A DNA stretch of 64,000 bases from Lutjanus erythropterus (lineage: Eukaryota; Chordata; Actinopteri; Lutjaniformes; Lutjanidae): contig CM034610.1 of NCBI GenBank assembly GCA_020091685.1, positions 30,903,134 to 30,967,133 on the forward strand, given 5' to 3'. A program made the position numbers and the translations under genes. Positions 22,940-34,623 of this stretch are shown piece after piece (positions within the stretch are counted from its first letter, which is position 1; every line of letters starts with the position of its first letter). The notes under the pieces are model-generated. The model saw nothing but the letters and a program-made list of their open reading frames with translations, searched no databases and was not told the DNA's origin.

Positions 22940-23125
22940 AGAAGGATGCTGTCAGTGTGTTGTCACACAGAGACAGCCTCGTATCATCCATCTCACAGTG
23001 TCTTTGTGTCTTTGACGGGACAAGACAGGAATGACGACACAGCAGCAATAATGTCCACGGCTGTAGTTTTAGCAGGAAGTCAGTCAGTGGCTGACAGAGG
23101 GGAACACACAGGAGGTGCACAGCCT
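22940..23125 (-). repeat. Unnamed ~190-bp element, copy 3 (inverted)
   Basis: Inverted copy of the element at 17030 and 18800. The minus strand reads CCACTGACTGACTTCCTGC, AAAACTACAGCCGTGGACAT, TATTGCTGCTGTGTCGTC, CTGTCTTGTCCCGTCAAAGA and AAAGACACTGTGAGATGG. The plus strand is open through the core (NDDTAAIMSTAVVL), the same strand relation as in copies 1 and 2. Confidence 0.55.
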
Positions 23126-23324
23126 CTAAAGGTCATGGGAAAAACTCCTGCAACGCTGTGGGATCATCAGGGATTTTATCAAGTAGTAACGTGTCGGTAA
23201 TAAAGAGCTCACCGATGGTTACCTTTACAATCACATTCATACTGGGAGCTGACCAACATGTTGGCAATTCATTGCCATATTACTGAACACATGTCCACAG
23301 AAAGGCACATAACACATAGATTTA

Positions 23325-23595
23325 AATATTCAAGGTGTTTATTGTCACACTGGTTATAGTGCAAGTAAGTACAATCATGTTAAAAACTTTGGCTGTGATG
23401 CTCTGATATAAAATAACAGTAGGCAAGGAACAGAATAAAAGTAATACAAGATAAGATTATAATAACAAAGATAAAAAAAATATATATACAATAATAAGAT
23501 AAAATGTTTTTAAAAATAAAAAAATAAAATATACAATACTGAATAATAACAGAAAATAATAACAACAGAAAAGTGCCTCAATTTATCTTTACAGG
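23325..23595. repeat. AT-rich interspersed repeat
   Basis: GGTGTTTATTGTCACACTGG followed by A-rich text with AGTAATACAAGATAAGATTA. Similar to 19735-20085 and 43045-43210. Non-coding. Confidence 0.4.
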
Positions 23596-23599
23596 TGTA

Positions 23600-23602
<3 letters not shown>

Positions 23603-23635
<33 letters not shown>
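23603..23635. repeat. (AC)n microsatellite
   Basis: About 16 AC units, just before the L1 insertion site. Confidence 0.95.
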
Positions 23636-23637
<2 letters not shown>

Positions 23638-23726
23638 CCATGTTCCTACATTATATCTAAAAATACTCCATAAGGAATGAGGAAGAGAGGAAAAATCCCA
23701 TTATAAACACTCCATTTGCAACAACT

Positions 23727-25220
23727 ATGGAAGGTTTTAAATATTTGGGTGTCAAAATTACTCCAGAACTCAATAAAATAATTCCAGCAAATTACGACCC
23801 CCTAGTAGATGAAGTCGGGGAAGCATTGAACAGATGGTCTAATTTGCCTATATCAATGATGGGACGGATAAATATTATAAAAATGTCAATTTTACCAAAA
23901 TTTTTGTACTATTTTCAAACACTTCCACTGCCATTACCAGCTTCGTTTTATGACAAATTAAACAAGTTGTTCAGTCAATTCATTTGGAATAATAGGAGAG
24001 CAAGACTTCGTTTAAAGTTACTATATATGCCTTATGAGAGGGGAGGACTTCAGTTCCCTAACCTCAGATGGTATTATATGGCTGCCCAGCTAACATCAGC
24101 TACACATTATTTCTGCACAACCTCACCCCCTGCTTGGGTAAACATTGAACAAGAATCCATTCCAGAGTTGCCTTTACATAGCTATCTATATTCTTCAGAT
24201 GTGAAAACATTAAAAAAGCGCACTAAAAATCCATTTCTGAAAAATACAATCTCAGTGTGGCACGCTGCACACGAACATGTTGGGGACGCTCCAATACTCT
24301 CCCAGTTTACCCCTATTTGGGGTAACGAACAGTTCACACCTGGTAAAAAAGATGGAGGATTTAAATTATGGAATGTGAAGGGCATCCAGAACGTTAAAGA
24401 TCTGTACATGGACGGAGTCTTGCTTACCTTTGAGCAATTACGTGAAAAATATCAAATTCCTTCAAAACATTTTTTTAAATATCTACAGTTAAAAAGTTAC
24501 ATGTCATCCAGATCCAGACAGATTATGCATGTCCCATCATTATCAAAAATAGAAGAAGTCTCCCATTTGAAAGAGAATGGTCTACTCTCTACATATTATA
24601 ATTTACTAATGTCTACTTCCAACAATACAGCAAGGGACAAACTAAATGCCTGGAGGGATGACATCCAGGAAGGTATAGATGAAATAGACTGGAATGAAGC
24701 CTGTTTAAAGGCACAAAAACAAACTATAAATACACGGTTCAGGCTACTTCAATATAAGTGGTTGATGAGGATGTACATAACCCCTGTTAAACTTCACCAT
24801 ATGTCCAATAACATTCCAGATATATGTCCTAAATGTCTGAATGAAAAAGGAACCATTCTTCACTGTCTATGGGAATGTCCAAAGATTCAGAAGTTTTGGA
24901 AGGATGTCATCAAATGTCTGTCAGAGGTGTTTAATATCAACATCCCCCTAAATGTTAAACTTTGTGTACTTGGAATTTACCCAGTGGGTTTCACACAAAC
25001 AAAGAAACAGACTAAATTGCTGGACTTTGGACTTTTACATGCCAGGAGAGCTATTGCACTATGTTGGAAAAGCATGGATGCTCCCTCTATGAAACAGTGG
25101 ATGAGGGGACTTTCAGAATGTATTGGACTGGAAAGATTAACATATATTGTCAAAGGAAAACGAAAGGAATTTGTATACCTCTGGGAACCATATATGAACA
25201 TTATAGAAGCCGGAAAATAG
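23727..25220 (+). CDS. L1 ORF2 protein, C-terminal part only
   Basis: 497 codons, open also upstream of the first ATG to the truncation point, so this ATG is internal and not a true start. It begins MEGFKYLGVKI, the motif at the end of the reverse transcriptase palm/thumb region, then MGRINIIKMSILPKFLYYFQ and FIWNNRRARLRL, the conserved post-RT block of L1 ORF2. Near the C-terminus lies a Cys-His cluster CPKCLNEKGTILHCLWECP (about residues 369-387), the L1 C-terminal zinc-knuckle-like motif. The catalytic Asp pair and the AP endonuclease are missing, so it cannot mobilise itself. L1 clade is likely; Tx1-like is an alternative. Confidence 0.85.
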   Translation: MEGFKYLGVKITPELNKIIPANYDPLVDEVGEALNRWSNLPISMMGRINIIKMSILPKFLYYFQTLPLPLPASFYDKLNKLFSQFIWNNRRARLRLKLLYMPYERGGLQFPNLRWYYMAAQLTSATHYFCTTSPPAWVNIEQESIPELPLHSYLYSSDVKTLKKRTKNPFLKNTISVWHAAHEHVGDAPILSQFTPIWGNEQFTPGKKDGGFKLWNVKGIQNVKDLYMDGVLLTFEQLREKYQIPSKHFFKYLQLKSYMSSRSRQIMHVPSLSKIEEVSHLKENGLLSTYYNLLMSTSNNTARDKLNAWRDDIQEGIDEIDWNEACLKAQKQTINTRFRLLQYKWLMRMYITPVKLHHMSNNIPDICPKCLNEKGTILHCLWECPKIQKFWKDVIKCLSEVFNINIPLNVKLCVLGIYPVGFTQTKKQTKLLDFGLLHARRAIALCWKSMDAPSMKQWMRGLSECIGLERLTYIVKGKRKEFVYLWEPYMNIIEAGK

Positions 25221-25321
25221 GCATCATCTGTAAAATTGTGGATCATATTTATATTCACATTTATTTATGTATTTTATTTTAAGAGATTGCATTTCATTGA
25301 TATATAATTTGTGCAAGTCTA

Positions 25322-25323
<2 letters not shown>

Positions 25324-25355
<32 letters not shown>
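25324..25355. repeat. (GT)16 microsatellite
   Basis: Uninterrupted GT run inside the L1 3' UTR. Confidence 0.95.
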
Positions 25356-25356
<1 letters not shown>

Positions 25357-25442
25357 TGAATGATCATTTGTTAATTTGGATTTGATGTTAAAATAAATGC
25401 CAATAAAAATATTTGAAAAAAAAAAAAAAATACTCCATAAGG

Positions 25443-27065
25443 TATTTCATTCTGCTCAAAGTAATAATGTGGTTAGTAACTGACAGAAATACCATGGCAA
25501 TTTTTGTAATCAGTAATATGTAATCCACAGGATTACAAAGGCTGGAATCTAATCTGAATATCTGAATACTTCGGGATTTATTTTGGATTAGACCTTCTTC
25601 CAAATCAAACACTGAAAATATTACACCTTATACAAAAAATGGATGCACACACAAAATTCAACAAATATCCTTTTTCCTATTTAAACATCTCAGAGCATTT
25701 TCAATTAAAAAAAAGGTATTCAGTAATCACTGGCAATGTAATTATAAATATTTTTTTCCATTGCTGATAATTTGTTACTTATTTTCATGTTGATTGAAAT
25801 AACCCAGTACCAAGTAGCATCAAAAATTCCTCTGTCAAACAATACTCTGATTCAATCCTTTTGATATCCAGATCTACAAAAAAATGACTATTTATATGGT
25901 TTTGTTCTCAGTCAATCGCTGCAAGAGTCCTTAATAACGAAGAACCTTCAGCCCCAAATATACTCCATCACTACCTAACTCTGTTTACTTTACAACAAAT
26001 AGTTTTTGCTGCTGCTCCATGCAGCCAGTAATAAAATTCTGGAGAAGAAATACTGAATTCTTGTAGAAAAATACAAGGTCCAAAAGTATTAGAATCAGTC
26101 TAAAAACCTGTTGAACATCCCTAATGTTACTTTGAAAAAAAAAGGAGAGAAAAACTCCATCGTCCTCAGTGAGAGGATCATGTGCGACAGGGTAGAGAAA
26201 TTAAAAATTTGTAGGATTTGTTGACAGTAAAACAAATACAGAATATCACCAACTCTCTCTGGCATACAGGTCAGCTGATGTTAGGCTAAGAATAACAGCA
26301 TTTCTTAAAGCTTCTTCCTCCTCCAAACAAAAATCCTGGTGACTCCTTAACATGATGCATTTAACAAATGAATACACTTAACAAGGAGCTGTCCTTTGTG
26401 GAGCGTGGAATCCCTCCTGGGTGTGTGGGGAAGGTGTGTGGGAGTGTTGTGTGGGCTTTCCCCATACAGAGGGGCTCTAAAGGCCAGCCTACACACTCAG
26501 GATCCCGCCTCTCTCCCAGCCATGACATCCAGCTGGAGTCTGTCAGCAAAACAGCCAGCAAGGCAGAAACCATAGAAGAAGAGGACAACAAGGAGAGCGC
26601 AGGAGAACAAAGGCCGTGTGAGAGCGAGAGTGTGAAGAAAGGAAGAAGAGTGTGTGATAGGGAGAGCGCGAGGTGGACCGGGATGCAGAAAGTGTGTGTC
26701 GGTGTGACCATCCTGGTGTGCAGAATAGGCCTCACTCCTACACTCACATTCCTCTGTATTATATGGGAGTCAACAGGAGTGACAGTATGGACATGAGCAT
26801 CCTGGACAGCTGCACAGTGAGCAGGATACACACACTACCTGCAGCAGGAGGACATGTGTGTGTGTAGGAGGTGATGCTCTGAATGCAGCGGGAAACCTCG
26901 GAAACAGCAACTCATGGCTTCTGTTTAGACTTCCTCAGGTTGCAGAGGTCCAGGACCCCACTGAGCAAGACAATAAGACAGATACTCATTTATATTTGCA
27001 TAAAAAAGAATGTAAATTCATGCACAGTTCTATTACTTATTATTCAATAAATATACATTTTAGAG
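25443..27065. other. Intergenic; both-strand open stretch at 26361-26831
   Basis: Mostly AT-rich and empty. Between 26361 and 26831 the sequence is GC-richer and open on both strands. The minus frame contains MVSALLAVLLTDSSWMSWLG, which looks like a signal peptide, and a possible splice donor CTT|GTTAAGT at 26382. No downstream exon or family could be recognised, so it is not called a gene. Confidence 0.35.
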
Positions 27066-27130
27066 CAGTGTTTCCCAAACTTTTTTCCTGAGGACCTGCT
27101 TTTTAAAAATGACAAACCATCGTGACCCAG
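27066..27130 (+). repeat. hAT-like terminal fragment
   Basis: CAGTGTTTCCCAAACTTTTT followed by GAGGACCTGC resembles the outer end of hAT elements of the 'CAGTGGTTCCCAA' type. The matching other end was not found. Confidence 0.35.
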
Positions 27131-27741
27131 TTCACAATAAGCCTTTATCAATTAATCTTGAGAGAGTTCATTTGTGCATTAATGATCACTGTTACGGCCA
27201 TTTCTTCATCGCCATACATATCTTGGCACATGCATATACACATTAAATACTTTAGAAATAGAAAAAATAAATGCATTTAGGTTGAGTGAACAGGCCATTT
27301 CAATCTTTTTATTTCGACTCATCAAGAAGAAAAGTTGAAATAACTCAATAATTTCAAAGCAACTTTACTTCATTTTTGAAATACAGTTTTTGGGGGTTTC
27401 TAAAACTCAAAGAGTTTATCAAGTTTATTGAAAGAAGAAAACTAAAATATCTCAACAAGATATTATTAGGTGGTAAAACATTCAGAATTTGAGTTGGGCT
27501 CAAAAATCTCAATCTCAAAAAAAGTAAGTTGCCTTGAAATTTTTATTTTTATTATTTTTTTATTTTTTAGGGGACACAAATAAAATGTCCTTTAGGAAAG
27601 CTGGGCCAAAAAAAATGGGTTTAAACCAGTAAATGTGTTTGTGTGTGTGTATTTGTGTGCATGGGCATCATGTTTTCTATATGTCTGCTAGATAGATCAA
27701 GATATATTTGTACATTCAAAGATATTATCTTTCATGTGTCC
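27131..27741. other. Intergenic, no gene seen
   Basis: AT-rich with a T-rich patch at 27541-27570. No recognised element. Confidence 0.4.
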
Positions 27742-28092
27742 CTAATTTTGTGACATGTAGTCAAATGCAGCTAAATTTGCTGTATGTCCCTCACCTAGAA
27801 CCTTTAGCTTTACACCGTCATCTACTTCTCTAAAATTAAGGATTAATAAATTACATTTCTTATAGTATTCTGCTCTAATTTTACTATATTTTAAGAGGCA
27901 GTGCGTCTCTGTCTTTACCTCATCTGCCCTGCAGTGACCACAGATTCTTTCCCCTCCTGGTTGTGCATCATCCTCTCTCTGTGGCCACACTGTGGTCGCT
28001 GTATCCCCGTATGTGTTTTTTTTAAAGACCTCAGCAGAGCTACAGACAACCTCAAGGGTCAGCTCATGCTGATAATGGGCTAAATCTTCCAA
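27742..28092 (-). pseudogene. Retrotransposon C-terminal domain relic
   Basis: A 116-codon minus-strand frame contains ICGHCRADEVKTETHCLLKY, then YYKKCNLLILNF and KVLGEG. This matches the C-terminal region of fish LINE polyproteins, in which C-x2-C, H and C form a zinc motif ('CxxC..gevEdE.HFLl.C..y...R..yy.k'). The last Cys is replaced by Tyr. Upstream sequence is not recognisable, so only the tail end of the ORF survives. The clade is uncertain. Confidence 0.45.
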
Positions 28093-29653
28093 ATTTCAGA
28101 TGTTATTATCTAGTTTCTCAGTTCCGCCTATTGTGGATCTGGTTGCATTCAGGAAACAGTGATGTGAGATGTGTCTCAGTAGAGCAACATGAAATGAAAC
28201 CTACCTCACTAACAATTATCCCTTTCCTGGGTTTGAAAAAGACACTTTGCTGTGTTTTCAAAATATCTGGTTCTTTTGGGTTCCTTTGGTGCAGGGCAGG
28301 AATCATAGACACTCTAACATCCCAAGTCCTATTGCTGGCTGTATTCTGCAAAGTTGATGTCAAAACAAAGGCATAAAAATGACTGGTGACCTACATATTA
28401 TTTGATTATTATTTGAGGCCACTGGATTAGAAGTCAGACGTTGGGATTTCCTAATATACCTGAGGAATCCTGACTGGACATTTGATAACTCGATCTTTAA
28501 CAAAGCAGAAATGGTTGTTGGGCCTTAAGTGTTCTTATGATGGTGGTGACTTCTGTATTCTGCTAGAAAAGTAAAAGTAAGTAAGGTTTCACATGTGAGG
28601 AACTTGCTGTTACGTTGGTGCATAACAATAAACATAGTACTGAAAACATAAGTAAAAATTAGTACTGTCAAGTACTGTCAGTTAAAACAGGCTAAACAGA
28701 GAATAGACAATAACATATGGAGAAACTAAAATATTAGAAATTGAATATATATACTATATGTACTGCATTTACATATTTCACACTTTGTATATTTCCAATA
28801 ACCACACTATCCATACAAATTAGCTTCATCTTGACCAGCTACAACATTAAAGCACTGCATATATTAATCAATCAATAATAATGATCCACAAACATAATGA
28901 AATAACACTGACAGGAGAGTCCTGCATTATGAGCACTGTTACTTTTTCACACTTGAAATGCAGATTTTGACCATTAGTTAACTAAGATTTGAATGCAGGA
29001 TAGTTACCGATAGTAGAGAACTTTTATATTGTGTTATTGTCGTGTAAATAAAATGTTTCCCACCTTAGCATTTAATACGATATGTGAAAGATACAATTAA
29101 CATGGTCAGATTATCCTATTAAAGGCATAAATTTGAAGTTGGTCGCCCACTGTTATTTTAAGAATATAACAGTGCTGAAATCTTATTGGCCCCAAATCCT
29201 TTTTCTCTCTCTGCATCTAGTAACACATCACAGCAAATTATCAATGATGTTATATAGCACAGAATATCAAGAAAACATAACAATATAAGAGAGTATCACA
29301 CGTGGGGTGCAGAGGGGTTCTCAGAGCCAGAGTTTGTCAAGTGGTGCCCCCTGCTGGTCAGACCATACTCTCTGTCAGTAGTGCACAACACAACAAAGAC
29401 ATCAAGGGCTTTGCAGACGTACATAGAGTCAGTGCTTTAACATTTAATGAGGATATATTCAATTAAATTAGACTATTACAATAATTACTGGTTGTACTTT
29501 CATTTACAGGTTGTAAAATAAATGTACATAAGATGAGTACAAACATGTAAAACAACACAGAGATCACATGAAACAGACAGAAATAAGAAAAGTTTATCAT
29601 TTACTAACTTAGTACTGATTACCAACACACTCCTCAAGATTTTCCCATTCAGT
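28093..29653. other. Intergenic, no gene seen
   Basis: AT-rich, non-coding. The stretch 28560-28730 holds weak GTAAAAGTAAGTA / AAGTACTGTCA repeats. Paired short frames at 28118-28376 on both strands have no identity. Confidence 0.4.
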
Positions 29654-29830
29654 CAGTGGTGGAAGAAGCACTCAGATCTGTTATCTAAGTAAAAATACCA
29701 ATACCACAATGTAGAAATACACATAAGTAAAAGTTTTGCATTCAGAATCACACTTGAGTGAAGAAATATCAGCTGTGTAAAGTATTTAAAGTGTGACCAT
29801 TATAAAGAAAATCTCCATTGTTTTATGAGA
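29654..29830 (+). mobile_element. hAT-like MITE fragment 'cagtggtggaagaag'
   Basis: Starts CAGTGGTGGAAGAAGCACTC, then CTAAGTAAAAATACCAATAC and AAGTAAAAGTTTTGCATTCA, a family abundant in teleosts. The same family, with both ends and an 8-bp duplication, is at 59540-60073. A possible right end lies near 30500 (CTTAAGTACTGGATTTCC), but the interior between is too diverged to join safely. Confidence 0.5.
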
Positions 29831-29989
29831 TGCATAAATTTACTGTTGAAGCTGATGGAGGTGGAGCTACTTATACCTGACTAATACTGTACAGTCAGGC
29901 AGTTTAGTCCCTGAAAGAAGAAAAATCAAAGTTCTGAAACACAAATCTGTTTTCAGTTTTATAACTTTTCTCTAATCTGTCAGGGGGTT

Positions 29990-32900
29990 TGTGAAGTGCT
30001 GGACCCCTTTGGGCCTCAAACTGTTACTGAAATGAAACTATGTCAGAGATTTAGAGAAGAAACGTTTCTGTGATGGAATTAACAACTCATACACATAGAT
30101 GAGGAAACAAAACCACACGCTGCTTTGACTGTATTATAGTTTCATATCTTAATTTTTCTGCCATATTTGTGTATAAAAAGTTTTTTTTTTACAACCTTGA
30201 ACTGTTCTATAATAAATTTCGAGTGATTATCGGCCAAGACTATTTTTTTTTCAGGTGGCTGTGTTAATTTTCTGCAGCTTTAAACCTTCTTAAACTGACA
30301 AAGTGTCAGACTCATAGCTGACTTAGAGAACATAAGCAGATAAACAAGCATAGAAGAGCATGTTTTATATGCTTAGGTCAGAAAGATTATTCTGTATAAG
30401 ACCACAAACCAGTTCAAATATTTTTATGGATCAATTTATTACAACAGTAGTTAAAAAATGTAGTATTTACATTATTTTTTATTTAATACTTGATGTACAT
30501 TGATACTTAATCCTTAAGTACTGGATTTCCATATGGGATTATAGATAGACGTAGGTTTTGTTTTTGAGTTAAACACTTTTTTTTCACAATTTTTATGCAC
30601 AAATTTCTACCTTTTTGTGTTGATTAATGATGGAAATATCTTTATACATGGAAGAGAAATCACAAATTTCAGAATGTGATGGAATATAAAGCAGTCAGGT
30701 TCAGTCTGTAGTGCCGCTATTCCCAGACTTTAAGAATACCTCGGCCCAATTTGAAATCTGAAAAACCAAACCTTTAATCACAGCTCTGATCGACTCATGA
30801 GTTTAATCGTACCAGTGATGAGATATAAGATACACTTTGGTGTTAAGGTTAATGCAACAGGTAACCAAATACGGTGTAAACTAGATCACATAAATGAGGA
30901 ATAATTTAAGCATTTTTTTAAATCTGTTCTGATTACTTAAAAAAAAAATCATGAATATTTTAGGCATTTCAAACTTGCAAAACTGAAACTTAAAACTGTT
31001 TTATTTGTTTATGTGCTCAAATATTTATTCTCCTTTAGATCAACTCTTCTCATTCAGCATGATTCCTGCTGAGTCAACACACATTTATGTTGACATGATT
31101 TACTCCTCTATAATCTTTTGCTTTGCTAATTCGTTTTAAATAATGTATTAACCCCTGGTCTTTAACAGCTCGTATGTGTTTCTGCAGAAACACAGCCCAC
31201 ATGTCTGAGTGTTGGAATGATTTGGCCAAGTCTTGAAACACTTTGGCACACGAGAGAAAATGTCTAATATCAGACCTCCACCTCCATTTCCCTTCTGAGT
31301 CCTCTCTGGTTATCAACCGGCTTCTTCTTTCCGTTGTTTGTGAGGTTGCATTCTGCCACCACCTCTTTTACTGGAGCATTTGCATTCCTCAAAATAAAAG
31401 TCATCTGATACTTTCATGATATGATTGGAGGGGGACAAACGCTCATGTTCTGGGTTTACAGTTTATTTGTCTTATACAACTTAAAATATATAGCAAGCTA
31501 TGAACTCAACATGACTAAAGTGAGATTCATGTATTAAACTTTTTTGTATATATTTATTTTCACTTGATGCATCATTTGTTTTTGTGTGGAATTGATTTCA
31601 TTTGGATTTGTCAAAAAGTGCAACATATAGTGCAGCCTTTTAATTTTGGCAGTGTTCTTATTTTATTTAAGATATAAAACACAGTTGTGAATCTTTATTT
31701 ATTTGTGAATCATTTGTTTGAAGAACAAAATAGCTCCATAAAAATTACAATCATGTATTTTATTCCTGTGTTATCTATCATCTTAATTCAGTTGTATTCC
31801 AAATAATGAATATTTTATCAGTCACATGTAAAGTTTGTGTACATTTTGAGGTTAACTTGAGAACATGAGTCCAGCCTACAGTCAGACAGAGCAGAGTTTC
31901 CAGCTGCCCTGCACCGCTCTGCTCTGCCCTCACCACTGTCTGACAGGAACTCTGTAGGCGTCCATGCAAACTATTGAGTCATGGCTCATTGAATAAAAGA
32001 TAGAAGTGGAGAGACACAGAGGGAAAGAACAGAGAGAGAGAGAGAGAGAGAGATGAAGAAGGGGGTCTAGAGCAAGAAGCTGGCAGAGAGGCAGAAGGCT
32101 GTGGGTCAGATGAAGAGGGAGATGAAGGGGTAGGGAGCAACACAGAGCTTAATAACACAGTGGTGTCATTGTCACAGGGCTGAAGTGGCCTCTCAGCACA
32201 GGAACACCAGTGAAATAAGAACAGAGCAGTGAAGAGAGCACAGAGACATGTAGACTGTACTGACCAGGATGAAGTCAGGAGTTATGACCTCTGTCTAATG
32301 TCCACTGTCTGATGACACGGCACATTTGATCTTAACATGACAGCAAAGATTCTGTCTCTGTAAGTCATGTTAAGGAGCAAACACACATTTTGTAGACTCT
32401 GGTAAAAGTAGTTCTTTACTGCAGTAAAAGTGATAAAGTTCAGACTCTGAAATGTACTCAAAGTATGAAAGCAAAAAGTTGTTTCTACTGACTGTTTCTG
32501 TACAAAGCTAGCTGAAACTCACCTTTTCTCTGCGCCTCCCTCTGTCTCTTTTGTTTGTCTTTTACTTAGTTTTTAGTGATTTTGCATCTTTTTCATCTTG
32601 TTAGGATTTTTTTTTCTTTTGTCTATTATGTGTTTTTTATATGTCTTCTATATTGTTAATTTTTGTATTCTTTGTCTTATGGTTTTAAGTTGTTTTTGTC
32701 TTTTTGCATTTATGTTTTTTTTGTTGTGTAAAATCTTTTTTGTCTTGTTTTTTTCCGTAATTTTTCATCATGTTATGTCTTGTTACATGTTTTTCTTCTT
32801 GTTATGTCTTTGTTGTCTTGACACGTCTTTTTCATCCAGTTATATCTGACATGCTTGACATGCACTGATGGATACACCACAACATCATTTTTTCTATGTG

Positions 32901-33220
32901 TTACTGTCCCATCCATTTAGTCTGAAATTGGGATATTAGGAGGGCAGTGCACAATGATGAAAAAACAAAAAAAATTATTCCCTTCAGATGCATTTAAAGT
33001 AAAGTAACAAGTTTTTTTTTAATGTATGGTGTAGAAATTTTCGGTATTCTTTAAGTGAAGGGCTCATTGCATGGGTCAAACGGTCTCAGGAAAAAATCAA
33101 AAATGCAAGGCTCCAAGACGCATTGTAAGGTTTTTATAAAATTAAGATGCCTCTATTTTGCATAGTAAAAACAGTCAAAAAGAGTTTTAAAAAAAATTAC
33201 CAACACAGTTGATACGGTTT
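29990..33220. other. Intergenic, no gene seen
   Basis: Over 3 kb with no supported gene. It includes a possible hAT end near 30730 (TTCCCAGACTTT), a purine-rich zone 31990-32140 with a (GA)n run, a fragment of the 'agtaaaagt' MITE family at 32400-32475, and a T-rich stretch 32590-32790 whose open frames are Phe/Cys/Leu artefacts. Confidence 0.45.
32031..32053. repeat. (AG)n microsatellite
   Basis: AG run of about 11 units within a purine-rich zone. Confidence 0.85.
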
Positions 33221-33225
33221 ATAGA

Positions 33226-33407
33226 TTTAAAATGTGTTTTTGGTGTTTTGAGCACCACAAGCCATGTGACATTTAGTCTCATTATACTGGAGAGAAGATG
33301 TCTCTAAAACTCTGCAGCTTAGACTAAAACAACCTGGGTGGATAAATAGCAACACAGGTAAGAGAAGAAATGTGTATTTTTGATTTTAGGGTGAACTGCC
33401 CCTTCAA
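33226..33407 (-). mobile_element. TTAA foldback MITE, half copy D
   Basis: Contains GTGTTTTTGGTGTTTTGAGC, CATTATACTGGAGAGAAGAT, ATGTGTATTTTTGATTTTAG and the terminal GGGTGAACTGCCCCTTCAAA. Same family as 35531-36254. Confidence 0.55.
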
Positions 33408-34299
33408 ACTGTCCGTGAGTTCATGATCAAATAAAATTGAATATATTTAGTCTCTGGTTACATTTAGCAGATACTGTTCACCTCTAATCCAGCTATAATC
33501 AGCATTCAATCAAGAAAATGAATCAGCAGAATAGTGACGTATCAGAGTTGATCTCTTCATGGAAATAGAGTTAGACAGGTTGTATAAACTGTATGAACTG
33601 AGCTCCATCTAGTGGTATGATGCAGACTTAATCTATCTGCTGATTCTACCCATCAGACTGAAGGGACTATTAACAATCATCTCCAGTTCAACCAAAGTAC
33701 TAATCCATTAAGTTCATCAGAAATTTGATGGAACAATTCTTATCAAGAATTCTTTTCATTAGTTCAGAGGATATCTGCTCTCCTCCTGAAATGATCTACA
33801 TGGAAGAAATTCAGGGCAATAAAGGCTAAAATTACACCCATATCTTCATCATGTTAACTTTGTTAGCATCTTTAAACCACTCTGCAGATGTACTGGTCCT
33901 GTTCTTATTAAATATACCAAGAGAGGAACTCAGGCAACAAGACAATGGATGTTGATCTGATGACAGTGAAAGTACTAAATACCAAATGCTCTTTTTCTGT
34001 TATTACTGTTACAGCTACACATTGGACCATAAAGCACTCGACACTGACAGTAGAACTTCATAGTTTTATGTCGTAGTTTTATGTTTTATTGTGAATTTTT
34101 GTATATTATGCTGTATATGCAGGAGGGTGAGGGTTTCTTTAAAAAATGTAGTCAGTAACAAATTTCAAGTAAAGTAACGTAACTTGATTACCTCAGAATG
34201 ATTAGTTGATTATAATTAATCCTGTCATAATCTTTTCATTTGAAAAATGGGTCCAAATATATGGAGCACACAGATGTATGTCTATGTATTTATCAAGTC
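33408..34299. other. Intergenic, no gene seen
   Basis: AT-rich. Scattered repeat-like words only. Confidence 0.4.
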
Positions 34300-34478
34300 A
34301 TTCTGATAACAATCATTGATTAGATTGTTATTTGGTCCAGAAAATTACAGAAAATTACAAAAAAAAGTCTAAGATGACATCCTCAAATGTCTTGTTTTGT
34401 CCACAACAAAGTTTGACTTTTTTATATTAAAATAGTTTAATAGATGATTAACAATTGATTAATCATTGCAACTCTAAG
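34300..34478 (+). repeat. 'gctgcaac' interspersed repeat, partial
   Basis: AGATGACATCCTCAAATGTC, TTGTTTTGTCCACAAC and the end GATTAATCATTGCAACTCTA belong to the family present in fuller form at 49934-50289 and 52053-52388. Confidence 0.55.
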
Positions 34479-34541
34479 TGTTTTATGTTCGTTGTTAAGT
34501 GTATTAGTTCATCCAGCTGTTCCTTGCTGTGTTGTGTGCAG

Positions 34542-34544
<3 letters not shown>

Positions 34545-34622
<78 letters not shown>
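34545..34622. repeat. (GATT)19 tetranucleotide microsatellite
   Basis: Uninterrupted TGAT/GATT repeat of about 78 bp, the longest pure microsatellite in the window. Confidence 0.97.

Positions 34623-34623
<1 letters not shown>

Larger units (their letters stand above)
23676..25425 (+). mobile_element. 5'-truncated L1 retrotransposon with target duplication
   Basis: The host words AAAAATACTCCATAAGG stand at 23659-23675 and again at 25426-25442, right after an A-tail that follows CAATAAAAATATTTG. This is the signature of target-primed reverse transcription. The element holds the 3' third of ORF2, a short 3' UTR with a (GT)16 run (25324-25355) and two AATAAA-type signals near the end. Flawless duplication and an unbroken frame suggest a fairly recent insertion. 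It carries no 5' UTR, ORF1, endonuclease or catalytic RT motifs. Confidence 0.88.

Noticed and set aside
22780..23200. Overlapping frames on both strands taken as a possible gene
   Set aside because: The open core is shared with the repeats at 17.1 and 18.9 kb; no start, splice sites or family support a host gene, so it is listed as a repeated element instead.
32598..32849. 83-codon Phe/Cys/Leu-rich frame resembling a membrane protein
   Set aside because: Product of a T-rich stretch with TTTTTGTCTTG-type repeats; no homology or exon structure.
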